Source of the DNA: Arion vulgaris
Taxonomy: Eukaryota > Mollusca > Gastropoda > Stylommatophora > Arionidae
Assembly (NCBI GenBank): GCA_020796225.1
Contig: CM036753.1
Span: forward strand, 70,919,865 to 70,983,864
Direction: 5' to 3'
Length of the DNA stretch: 64,000 nucleotides
A program made the position numbers and the translations under genes. The notes under the pieces were generated by a model, which had not been told where the DNA came from, made no database searches, and was given only the letters and a program-made list of their open reading frames with translations. Shown piece by piece: positions 1 through 10,600 of this stretch; position 1 is the first letter of the stretch; every line of letters begins with the position of its first letter.

Positions 1-167
1 GCATGGTTAAAGTAAATAAAGAAATCTCGTGTTAAAACGAAACAAAATAAATTCATGCAAAACGTAATTTCAGTCAACATCACAAAAAGGGATTGAGAAA
101 ATATTAGGGGTAAGATATATTGAGAAAGATAAAAGCGAAAAACAAAACCTATATCTGAATGTGTTGA

Positions 168-412
168 GAGCCGCGGTAGCGTAGTTGTTAGTGAACTCGC
201 TTCTCAAGGCTGGTGGTCCGGGTTCAACTCCGCAGTGTGCATGGAATTTTTCCCGACCGCGACGGCTCTCAGGTCGACCCAGCCTCAACTGGGTACCAGA
301 CATGTTCTGGGAAAGTAAAGGCGGCCGGCGTGATGCTGACCACATCACCCATCGTGTGCTGACGGTCAATGAAAAATACAGGCCTTTGAAAGGGTTCCTT
401 TTACTTTTTATA
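168..412 (+). repeat. tRNA-derived SINE, family 1
   Basis: A tRNA-like head has an A box (TAGCGTAGTTGTTAGTGAAC) and a B box (GGTTCAACTCC). The body reads CGGCTCTCAGGTCGACCCAG ... GACCACATCACCCATCGTGTGCTGA. Further copies lie at 53745 and 61885. Confidence 0.85.
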
Positions 413-469
413 TCTGAATGTGGCAAAAACAAAAATAATGACAACAGATGAAACAAACATAACAAAAGA

Positions 470-1095
470 TATTTTTATCAATGGAGATAAAGTAGAACAT
501 GTGAACAGTTTTTAATACCTTGGTTCACTGCTAACAATAGATGGAAAGGAGATGAAGGAAAAGAAGAACAAACATGGCTTTACAAAAAATCAAACAACTA
601 AAAACAGTATGAAATGAACTGATAAGAAAACAAATATCAGAATACTAAGAGCATGCATATTCCCAGTGGCAACGTATGGGTGAGAAGCATAACATTTAAT
701 AAAGCAGTGGAAAAACATATCTGTGCTTTCGAATATAAGTGTTACAGAAGAGTCATATGTATATTATGGACAGAGAAGAGAACAAATAGATCTATACAGA
801 AAGAACTCAAAATCAAAGAAAACTGGCTGATACTACAAATATGAAAGAAAAAATTGAGATATTTTGGACATATAAAAAGATATGAAAGGCTGGAGAAAAC
901 CACCATGGACGGAGGCATACCAGCAAAGAGAAGAAGAGAAAGACCACGGAGAAGATGGATTCAGGATATATCTGATGGTTTGAACACGAAGGCTGCAGAG
1001 GCAGGACATCAGGCTTATAAGAGAGAGAAATTCTGGAGAACTGTTGGGGTGGCAAAGTTCTGCTCAGGACAAGCTATTTGATAATGATGATGTCA
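470..1095 (+). mobile_element. LINE 3' fragment, family A
   Basis: Broken reading frames encode the end of an endonuclease/reverse-transcriptase polyprotein: FEYKCYRRVICILWTEKRTN, a YFGHIKR motif and the tail GRPRRRW-like RPRRRWIQDISDGLN ... FCSGQAI. Several stops and frame changes show it is dead. Other family A copies lie at 17876, 27780, 28210 and 32340. Confidence 0.8.
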
Positions 1096-1370
1096 TTGGT
1101 TACTGAACTGACGTCATAGCACTCCAGGAAGACCGATATGTGCTTAATTTCTCCAAACTCTGCCAATGTCGGTTCCAAGCCCGGATGAAAAAGGAGGAGG
1201 ACTTGTGCGTGAGGCCAGCTACCTCATCACAAGAAATGAAATAGCTACAGAAACTTGTAAGAAAGGACGCCATACCGGTAAACCGAACAGCCAGGTGGTG
1301 TGCGGTGCACCTAGTGCATCAATGACGGTTGCTGATGAAAAATATAATGAAGACACCTATGGCAAGTAAT
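1096..1370 (+). repeat. Unclassified repeat-like segment
   Basis: This is a G+C-richer stretch between two LINE fragments, with an unbroken frame of 67 codons (1166..1369) that I do not recognise. It is probably the 5' part of a mobile element, judged only by composition and position. Confidence 0.3.
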
Positions 1371-1379
1371 GCAGATATC

Positions 1380-1995
1380 ACACTGGAATCTAAAACGATA
1401 AAAATAACAGAGTAGTTCACCTATTTGGGTAGCAATTTTGATTGCACAGGAAATGTTAAAAAGAAATTATGATACGAATTGGCAAAGCAACGTCAGCTTT
1501 TAAAAGTCTAAATAAAATATGGAACTGCAAGTTATATAGTATTAAAACTAAATTACGAATTTTCAATTCAAATATTGTATCAATCCTAACATATGCCAGC
1601 GAGAGTTGGAAAATGACTAAAGATATAGAAAGCAAGTTGAATGCATTTGAAAATAGATGTCTGCGAAAAATAATGAATATAAAATGGAACGAATTCAAGA
1701 GAAGTGATGAAATCAGAGACATGTCTGGTCAACCACTAGTGACAACTGTTATAAGAAAGAGAAGATGGAGATATGTTGGGCACACCTTGAGGAGAAATGA
1801 TCAAAGAATATCAAAGCAGGCATTGAAGTGGGATGCAAAGGGTTCAAGAAAGAGAGGTCGACCTAAGGAGACCCTGAGCGAACTTTGCTGAGAGAGGCAG
1901 GAAATATCGGTCTCAGTTCCATGGAGGAGATTGAGCGAGTTGCCCAGGATAGAGCGGTATGGAGAAATTACTTGCAGGCCCTATGTAACGTATAA
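1380..1995 (+). mobile_element. LINE 3' fragment, family C
   Basis: A 140-codon frame (1469..1891) encodes the C-terminal part of a reverse transcriptase ORF: GKATSAFKSLNKIWN, CLRKIMNIKW, RRWRYVGHTLRRND, KRGRPKETL. It then frame-shifts into the tail (REAGNIGLSSMEEIERVAQD). It is very similar to 13754..14222, with only scattered substitutions and a 6-bp indel, so the family moved fairly recently. Confidence 0.85.
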
Positions 1996-1997
1996 CG

Positions 1998-2130
1998 GAC
2001 GAGAGGAATTATTATGTCAAAGGGTATGCATACTGATGGTTAAACACACTCCTCGCTCTGACCAAAGTGTGTATAGTTCTACTAATACAGTGTGTGATTA
2101 AAAATTCTTTCAGACGCTCGTGAGATTCGT
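1998..2130 (-). mobile_element. LINE (RNase H family) tail fragment
   Basis: On the minus strand this resembles the 3' part of the RNase H-bearing LINE at 7900..8695 (the segment around the INQ...TISMHT region). It is short and decayed. Confidence 0.5.
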
Positions 2131-2839
2131 CAGCAATTGCCATGAACTAGTGCAACAGGTAGCCAACCACTAAATAATCAAGTCGTCACTCTACCCATCT
2201 TCAACATCCGAAGATACGTACTTTTGGTATAAGTAAAGTAATGTATGTCTTCTCATTACCACTATCCCATATGGGGTTGTCTTCTCTACTTCCCTGGACA
2301 CGTGGGGGCATCATCTGAAACCTTAGTTTGTCGTTTTGAACCTTCCAAAAATGGACAGTGTAAGACAGAATAATTGCTATATAGCTTAGTAAACGAAGTC
2401 TCAGATAGCCATTTGGAAGTCAGCAGAAGGTCTAATGGTCTCACACACCCCACCCTTATATGGGCATATATCTCCTGTAATCTCTACTTCGCTCAGTAAT
2501 GATTCTCCCACACGTTCTGGTTGGAAAACATAAGCTCGATTTTTCACAAAAATACACATATCTATTGGTACTGCCTAAAAGTAATGACGAGTGCTAAAAA
2601 GGATCACTCATTGCACTAGCTGCTCAGCATAAGTAGTGGAAATAGGTTAAAGAGGGGCAAGTCGTGGGTTGGCCGTGCTGCTAATATTGTTCATCTGGTA
2701 TGCGGACTCATTTATAGCGACTATGGGCAAGAATGGATACCGGTGCTTTCAATATGCGGGAACATCTTTTCGACCATCACTAAATTCGACAAAAGTTGTA
2801 GAGAGAGGATTCCCATCGCGTTGGATGCAGACGTCAAGG
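2131..2839. other. Unresolved intergenic stretch
   Basis: No exon, RNA gene or clear repeat was recognised. It lies downstream of RIF1. Confidence 0.4.
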
Positions 2840-3025
2840 TCAACAAGATCTTTGCGAAGAACGTGTATACGTTGCACATTGGTTTAGTAGGCCACTAAAC
2901 GCATAGACCTCTATACATTTAGGACACATGCATCCGATTTCATCCAAGCCTCCTTAGTAGCCTCTTACGACATGCGTGGCAGGTAACTATGGTTCTATTC
3001 TTTACACCCCAAATTTGGGCCCCGG
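2840..3025 (-). repeat. SINE-like interspersed repeat, family 3 (partial)
   Basis: On the minus strand it shares the segments TGTAAAGAATAGAACCATAG, TACCTGCCACGCATGTCGTA and AACGTATACACGTTCTTCGC with full copies at 14985, 44700, 58505 and 63650. Confidence 0.75.
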
Positions 3026-3029
3026 TAAC

Positions 3030-3670
3030 CACTCGGCGAGGTCAACATTAATGAAAACTGCAATGAAGCAGATGCTGCGATTTTCATACGAATGGGTTGG
3101 TAATTCGCCACAAAAAGTCTGCACGTGCCAGCTCTGACGACAGAAAAGTCAAGGAAGCCATTGATGCACTTAGTATGACAAAAGTAACATGACAATGGAA
3201 GTACTGCGGTGACTAAGTCACTACTCTAGTTGGAGTCATAAAACCACTCATGAGTGCACTCTGAGCGATTCATTGAGCATGATCCGAAAGATGGAGGCTG
3301 GTTCGGTGCGCAGGCAGTGCACTGAATCACATCCATCTTCGCTTTAGGGACACGTGGTGTCGATGGTAATGAGAGAGCAGACTGGCTCTGCCACCATATC
3401 ATGGGGCCAGCCAATGGATATAGCTGAAATTATGAACGTCCGCAAAGATAATTTTCATTTAAACGAATCCATGTCAACTGCTAGATACAAGAGTTTGAAT
3501 TGAAGATTGGATTGACCAGAAAATAACAGCACAACGGGTATTAGTAGGCTCATCAATCAACAATTAACTGGTACGGTCAGTTGCTGGACGCTGTTGGAGA
3601 CATTGCGAAGGAGATCGGAGCAGTTATGGACATGCCCGGAGTGCAATGAATATATATTCCAAACTGAACG
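3030..3670 (+). mobile_element. LINE RNase H domain and tail, decayed
   Basis: Frame-shifted plus-strand translation gives an RNase H end (GNERADWL) and a tail GTVSCWTLLETLRRRSEQLW followed by CPEC. This matches the RNase H-LINE family at 7900..8695. Multiple frame breaks. Confidence 0.7.
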
Positions 3671-3679
3671 ATGATGTTT

Positions 3680-4125
3680 TACAAGTTTTAGATGTTTCCA
3701 TCTATAGGGATCTTGGTCTTTATGGTAGGGTAGTGGTGTGTCATTAGCAAAAGCTAAACATTTTGCAGTTATTTTAAAACGATCGTACTTAAATAAAGCT
3801 AGCTACATTTTCTGTATCAAACACATATAGCAGCACTGTCATTTATTAATGAAGCAGGTACCTTTTTGATAGAACAAAATTCACTACAACACTCCGAATA
3901 GATTCATGTGTGCATAACGTGTAGAAATATCTGCACTGTACATCTAATATAATATGTATTTTACGTTTACCGACTAGAACCAACAAACATTTATAAATTA
4001 TTTATTGTATAAACGTATTCTTTAGGAACGTCACACAAAGGATACAGGTAGTGTATTAAAAAAAAATAATTGCAGAGTCTTGTATACATATTATTTTTCT
4101 TCCTCTTCGTTTTCTTCTTATTTCA
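3680..4125. other. Unresolved AT-rich intergenic stretch
   Basis: Nothing recognisable; no long open frame and no repeat seen elsewhere in the window. Confidence 0.4.
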
Positions 4126-4129
4126 TCGC

Positions 4130-4285
4130 TCTTCACCAATCACTTGTTAAACCATGCTTTGTGGTTCGTATGTGCCTTGCAGAGCTTGAGTTTATTGTGT
4201 CAGTTAAGATCATGACATAATTGTTGGCCAGAACATTCGGTTTCTGCATGCTTTTTTTCATGTTCGCCTCCCTTCTTAGGACTAC
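4130..4285 (-). repeat. Interspersed repeat, family 4 (degenerate)
   Basis: It follows the family 4 pattern CACTTGTTAAACCATGCTTTG ... CGGTTTCTGCATGC seen better at 45640 and 56285. An uninterrupted TTGTTAA here corresponds to the empty site of the MITE at 56302. Confidence 0.6.
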
Positions 4286-4549
4286 AAAACAAATAACGCA
4301 TTTGTCCACAATCACCGATTTATGAGATTAATAAATGAATGTCAATAGTAACCATTGTCTTGTCTGGGTTTTGTTAGCAGATTTATTGCTTTCTTATTGA
4401 ATATGCTGATGCTCGTCTAATCATGGGTGATGATGACCACCAATTTTCATCCAAGAGAATGTAGTTACATTATGTTTGTCTAAGTATGCGCAGATGATAT
4501 ATGTTTGATGGATGAAAGGATGACTTGCACGATGATTTGGTTTAAAGTG

Positions 4550-4990
4550 AGAAAGAGTTGCGCAGTTCATTGATCTCACTCTCTCGCCCAATTCCTTCTA
4601 TGACCAGTGGAAGGACAAAGTCAAGACGACTGGAGAAGGATCTGGGTGCAGCAGATTACCAGAGAGTTTTACGTGCCTGGCAGTGTCCACTCCGCAACGC
4701 GTTCTGGCAGATGTCAGTTGAACCAGAGTATGGTTTCGTCCGCACAGTCTGCCGAGTTCAGTCTTCGCATGCAGGGTTGGCATACCCTGATTGGTTTAGT
4801 ACCGAATCGGTTACCCATGCCTGTTTTAGCTGTCCTGTCACAGCCGTTGCCCGGGGCTGGCCGCATGCTGACAGCTAATATGATATTACAGCCACAACAG
4901 ATGATGTGATTCAGCACAGAAAAAACTATTTGATGCAAAACATATTGTATCCTGAGACAGAGGCTAATGTTGAATGATGAATGTTTTCTC
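4550..4990 (+). repeat. G+C-rich unclassified mobile-element segment
   Basis: The stretch is clearly richer in G+C than its surroundings and carries open frames of about 100 codons in two frames (4558..4878 and 4607..4909). The segment 4880..4970 is homologous to the reverse complement of 46425..46530. I do not recognise the product. Confidence 0.45.
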
Positions 4991-5311
4991 AATATTATTA
5001 CTATCACCAGACAAACTTAGCAGTTGGATTACAAAATTAAACAATTCAGAGATTCAAATCAACATCTCATGACACCGCCCATCACTAGTGCTCATGTCCT
5101 TTCAACTAGAGTTGTACAAGGTGTATAGCATACATAGCATATCAGAGAATACTGACCAGCTTGTTACTCAACATACATACCAAATATAGCACATCACTCA
5201 ACATCTATACCACATCAGACAACAATGAAAAGGATGGCTGCTGCAGCGGAGGATGGATCATGCATGGGAATTCTCAATGTGCCAATCACATAGCATAACT
5301 AAACATCATCA

Positions 5312-5720
5312 TCAAGGTATGTATCCTTTATAGGACGTTGCTCTCTTTGCAGCACATCTGAAATTCACTCTGTCTCTTGCCAGTTCACCCACTTCGTCGA
5401 TGGTCATGGTTTCTTTAATATCTTGTAGCCATCTTCTTCTTGGTCTGCCTCCTGGGACCCTGCCCTCTAGTATTATTCTTTCCAGGCCATCCATGACGCT
5501 TGATGTGACCAAAGTATGTATAGTATGTTGTTTATCAGCCAATTCTCTTTAACATTTAGTTCTTTCAGGACATCAGTGTTCTTTCTTTTTCTGTCCATGG
5601 TATTCATATGATCTTTCTGTAGCATTTAGTTTCGAAGGACTGGATTTTTGTTCTTAATTTTTGTGTAATAGTCCATGATTCACAACCATAAGTAGCCACT
5701 GGGAAAATGTAACTAAACAT
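5312..5720 (-). mobile_element. LINE 3' fragment, family B
   Basis: The minus strand encodes the tail HTLVTSSVMDGLERIILEGR then GGRPRRRWLQDIKETM and ELARDRVNFRCAAKRAT, plus upstream LRKILR-type sequence. A longer copy lies at 40580..41720. Confidence 0.8.
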
Positions 5721-5945
5721 ACATACCAAATATAGCATATCAGACAATTGCTTATCATACAGGTTACAAATAATTTAACAATTCTAAAAATAATTTAACA
5801 ATTCTAAAACATTTTTTATTGTTCTTTATTCATCAGATATTCCACATGTACATAAAATGTTTTCCAAGAAAAGAATATAAAAATGTAACTGTCATAAATA
5901 CATAGAATTAATTGACTTGACAAACAAAAATGTGAAACAATTAAA

Positions 5946-6318
5946 ACCATCCCCCATATTACAACAATTACAGAAATCATGTGAAACATAAATACAATCC
6001 CCACCTAACAACAATTACAGAAATACTGTGAAACAAATACAATCCCCCACCTAAAAACAATTACAGAAATACTGTGAAACAAATACAATCCCCCACCTAA
6101 AAACAATTACAGAAATCATGTGAAACGTAAATACAATCCCCAACCTAACAACAATTACATAAATCATGTGAAACATAATACAATCCCCACCTAACAATAA
6201 TTACAGAAATACTATGAAACATAAATACAATCCCCAACCTAACAACAATTACATAAATCCTGTGAAACATAAATACAATCCTCCACCTAACAACAATTAC
6301 ATAAATCATGTGAAACTA
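5946..6318. repeat. About 46-bp tandem repeat, 8 units
   Basis: About eight tandem units of 45-47 bp have the form ACAATCCCCACCTAACAACA ATTACAGAAATCATGTGAAACATAAAT. They differ by small substitutions and 1-2 nt indels. No coding potential. Confidence 0.9.
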
Positions 6319-6825
6319 ATTGATTAAAAACATAAATATGAGGCTGGATCCCATTTAAGAATTAGATTAAAAATAAATGTTTAATACAAATTTGAGGAAC
6401 TAAACAAATTCAGGTTATTCCGAACCAAAAATAAGAGCTATCACCTTGAAATATTGTCTATAATGTCTCTTGTCTGAACATCAACTGATGCAACAGAAAA
6501 GCAAGGAAGAAACTTATTTTATACCAAAAAAATGTAGAATTAGCAATTCTAAAGTTTTAGATCAATAGATGCAGTGAAAACTGGAGCAGAAACCTTAGGA
6601 AAGAGGAATGTACAGGGGGGGTAGTTATTTTCACTGCTACACACACTATAAATAGTTGCAGAACTAAGATGACCAAAAATGCAGAAGCGAACGATCGAAG
6701 AGAAACGTTATACAAACTATGTCAGCAGTTTAAAATAACTGTGATATAGTAGACCCAGCCTCATCGCAACAACATACATGATGAGGTTAACTCAGCAGAA
6801 TACAAGTATAGATTTTTAGAATGTC
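6319..6825. other. Unresolved AT-rich intergenic stretch
   Basis: No gene, RNA or recognised repeat. Confidence 0.4.
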
Positions 6826-6829
6826 AAGC

Positions 6830-7190
6830 GGTTTGTCAAAAGAAAATAAATACTCAAGGGAGAAACAGTACATACAAGCAGCCAACAAACAAATGATGAT
6901 GCATATTACCAGTTTCAGAGCGAATAGTAGATTGTAATCAATCATACATAAGAAGAGTCTGCACGTCACAACAGATTAAGATATATTTTCAACAAACTAA
7001 TGATAGAAACTTCTGATAAGTGTGATTGTGGCACTGACAAAATGGCTTCTGAACATACTTTACAAAAGACAATGAGTTTGTGGGAACAATTTAAACTGAT
7101 ATGGCCATTAACGGACAAGTTCTTTGAAGATATTGACAATCTAAGACTGGCCACTGTTTACTTTGAAAATATTCATGTCACTATATGAGC
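6830..7190 (+). mobile_element. LINE C-terminal Cys-rich tail
   Basis: A 62-codon frame (7000..7188) begins IETSDKCDCGTDKMASEHTL, the Cys/His-rich tail typical of RNase H-bearing LINE ORF2 proteins. It ends with the usual short helix (DIDNLRLATVYF). It lies 230 bp past the RIF1 stop, on the opposite strand. Confidence 0.7.
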
Positions 7191-7344
7191 AAACACAAGA
7201 AGAATCTCTCCCAATCTATATCAATAAATTATTTAAAACTTGTGCTGGTATGAAAAATAAAGCAGTTACTATTTCATTTTGAAACACATACAATCTGGTT
7301 CTGCAAAAGATATCCTTTAGATGACTGGTAAACTAATGTAAACA

Positions 7345-7365
7345 TTTATTTTCTTCAAATTTATT
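7345..7365 (-). terminator. Candidate RIF1 polyadenylation signals
   Basis: Two AATAAA hexamers on the minus strand (7360..7365 and 7345..7350) lie 52-75 nt past the RIF1 stop. No other gene signal intervenes. The actual cleavage site cannot be set from sequence. Confidence 0.5.
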
Positions 7366-7416
7366 CAGGATTTTTTTGGTTAACAATAAAACACTACATT
7401 AAATACTACATATTGT

Positions 7417-7691
7417 CTAAGTGCTTGAATGTCGGGATTTCATCTCTTCAACAACATTTTTGAATAGTAAGTTCAATGATTTCATCTCTTCAATGAGATT
7501 TGTGGATAGCAAATTCAATGTCTGCTGAATGTCAAATAACTCAGACAGACTGGCTTTCTTCAGGTTTGAGGGTGAATATTGTTTCACAGTGTCTTTGAGA
7601 CATGAGCTCATTTGAAGTGGTCTTTCATCGCGTGGTGTTGCATCACCGGTTGTCTCATCCTCTGTAGTTGCAGGACTGCTGTTATTTGCCT
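7417..7691 (-). CDS. RIF1: RIF1 exon 28, terminal exon with stop
   Basis: The acceptor CATGAAAG follows a pyrimidine tract (TCTCTCCACTGCTTCTTTA); the exon enters in phase 1 and ends at TAG (7417..7419). SPSNLKKASLSELFDIQQTL followed by NLLSTNLIEEMKS matches the vertebrate C-terminal helix YSGSQLFEMHEKLSCMANSVIKNLQSRW in position and pattern. A 42-bp tandem duplication (7436..7477 and 7478..7519) repeats 14 residues (LNLL..N..EEMKS), so the terminal helix is longer than in vertebrates. Confidence 0.93.
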
Positions 7692-10600
7692 CTTTCATGT
7701 AAAGAAGCAGTGGAGAGAGCTTTGGAGGTTCTGCGTCTGCCTCTGTTTAAGTGCAAACAACAATGGAGATAATCAACATGAAAGAAAATTTTCATACAAT
7801 AAGACACAATTCATTTAAGAAAATATATTTCTATATTATATTGAATAAATGTTCCTAATATTTACATTTGAAGTGACTACGGTTGCGACTCTACCAAAAG
7901 GGGAAGAATGGATCCCAACAGATGGTAGAATGATGAACTATCTCAACGTTATCATTACTCTTGGAAGAGAATGTAGAGATTGGGGCAACATGAAGGCTGA
8001 TCTTGCAGTTAAGCAGCTGATAGAAGATAATGCAAGGGATGATGATGTTGTTATATATACCGATGGGTCGGTTCAACGTGGGGAGAAATCCGGCTGGGGT
8101 TTCTTGGCTAATGCACATGGTAGGGTTGTTGCAGAGCGAAGTGGGGCATACAGGACAACTACTTCTAGTATGAGGATGGAGGTTGAGGCCGTTACTGCTG
8201 CCCTCCATTGGATTTCTGGGACTTCATTTACTGGGGCAGTTGTTGTATCTGACTCTCAGTCGATGCTTTACAAGATCCAGAAGGGCAGGTTTCGGTATGA
8301 GTGGATGTCGTCTATAGAAGTTTCTAACCTCCAGCGGCTTACGTGGATATACTGTCCTGGTCATGCGGGTGTTTACGGTAATGAGAGAGAGGACAGGCTT
8401 GCATCAACAGCATCGATTGTTGGGGAGTTGAAGATGGATAAGGGGATATTCTTCGGTCTCTTCGAGACTCTCTGTTGGATGAGGACACTAATATCGATGT
8501 TGAATCGATCAAGCGATTTAAGCAGTTTGGAGTTACCCATTGTTCAAGTCGAACTGGATGCCTGAGAGGCAGAGTGAGAGGTGTGTTTAATCAACGAGCC
8601 ACAGGAACCATCAGTATGCATACTCTTCGATATCTGTTGGGGAGACTGAGCACCTATGGGTCTGCCCGGAGTGCAATGACGTCAGTTTAGTAACCAATAA
8701 CCAATAACATTTGAAGTCAGTGCTATATTATGGCTCGGAAACATGCAGGACAAGAAAATAAACCACCAGAAAACTACAGACCTTCGTAAATGGATGTTTA
8801 CGTAGAATAGAGGACAGGTAGAATAGAGGGACTGAGATGGTATGATACGATTACAAACGGTAAACCCAGAGAAAAAAACTAAGCAGATAACAGTGGAAAA
8901 AAGAACTAAGAAAGAGATGCTGGTGATGGATAGGACACACATTGAGAAGGCAGAACAGAGGCATTGCAAAACATGCATTGTTTTGGAACCCGCATGAATA
9001 GATGAGATGGGGAAGGCCTAGAAATACCTGAAGAAGAGAGCTGTAGACTGATATGAAAAGGATAGGCATGATGTGGAAAGAATTGGAAGGTATGGCAAGA
9101 GAGAAGAAGGGCTGGAAGAAGTTTTTTGAAGACCTGTGCTCTGTTGGAGGTGAAGAAGAAACATTTACATTGCTGGATAAACAGACTGAAGATTGGTAAA
9201 TCATGGATGGGCAATGTCGAAGATGTTATCCAGCAGGCATGTAGACCCACAGATATAAATCTTAGCAGCGAACGGGTACCAATGCCTGTGGATACCAACA
9301 TTACCATTTCCATCCACATCCCACTCAACCGAAGCTGTGCAGAACAGGTTCTTACTATAATTAATACGGAGGTCAAGGTGATGGTGGATAGTGATGCTGT
9401 GGAATAGAATTGATGGCTTAGTGATTTGCGGCAAGTGAAGTGAATGCGCATTTACTGTGAGTTTGAGATCCAAAACTGTCCAGGACAGCGTTGTCTATAC
9501 TGTAACTATAAGCAGTCTCACAATGGAGATCAAAGAGGTAACTATGGCTCTGAAGTGGTCACATACCTGCTGGATAACATCTCCATAATTTACATCTCTT
9601 TAGTCTATTCCCTTTAGCTGTAGTTAGCACATCATGGAGTAGGTGCTGAATGTCAACATTTACCCTGAGGTAATCATATTCTCTGGATAGTTTAACTCTA
9701 TTTATCCATAATGGGAAAGTCTAGAAGATATCTCATAGTTTGACAAGATGTGTGGTGTCCCCAAGAATTACATGCCTTGCTTCATTTTGTATTCTTGCTG
9801 GTCTGTTTATTTGTGTGATGCTACCTGGTAGGATGGCCAGTGCCTATTTAATGTTAAGAGAGAACCAGCCGCTGATATAATACCATACATAGATACTTTC
9901 CAAAGTTTGCAGCCGTCATGACCTTTATTGCTGATATACCTTTCCTAGCTTTGATAATAGTGTGGTCTATGTGCTCTTTGAATGATAGACTATGATCAAA
10001 TCTCACACTCAAGTACTTCATAAAGCTGGTTTTTTCAATGTCCATCTCACATAGTTTCATTGTTAACATTAGTGTGTTGACAAGATAATTGTTGAGTGAA
10101 AAACCCAAATTACTGTTGCTTTAGATGGGTTGACTGTTGCTGCAGAACTAATGCACCAGGAGCATATCTGATCCAAATATTTTTTAAACTCCCAAACAAC
10201 ACTGGCTCTATTTTTTCCCTGTCTGTATACCAGGTTGTCCTCTGTATCAGTGTTCTGTGAAGTGTGGATGCTCCTACAATCCACTGTGAAGTGTGGATGT
10301 TCTTACAACTCCCTGTGAAGTGTGAATGCTCTTACAATTCACTGTGATATTTGAAGTGTTCTACCACTCACTGTGACATACACATTTTTCTATTCTGAGA
10401 GAGATAATATGCAGCAGTTTGTCATAGGTTAAAAATGGCCATGTTCCAAAAACTGCAGTCCTCAACCACCATATTGAATTGAAATGTATATCATTTCTCC
10501 AATACCACAATAATTGTATGGAGCCATAGCGCTGACATATAAAACATATTCCTACTTAAATAATTTACAGCAGACACCCACCTTTGATTGGAGAAAGTTG

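Noticed and set aside
5946..6318. CRISPR-like array
   Set aside because: Units are contiguous tandem repeats without unique spacers, in a eukaryotic genome. The same applies to 23486, 28743 and 29330.
7849..8565. Host ribonuclease H gene
   Set aside because: Sequence is repeated in several fragments in the window and ends in a LINE-type tail; it has no introns or promoter and lies antisense in a RIF1 intron.
8682..9204. Hydrophobic minus-strand frames (8682..9451) as membrane proteins
   Set aside because: They are antisense shadows of plus-strand LINE sequence.
9171..10290. Twin-priming inversion of a single LINE insertion
   Set aside because: Twin priming places the inverted 5' piece before the sense 3' piece; here the order is the reverse, so two events or a later inversion are more likely.
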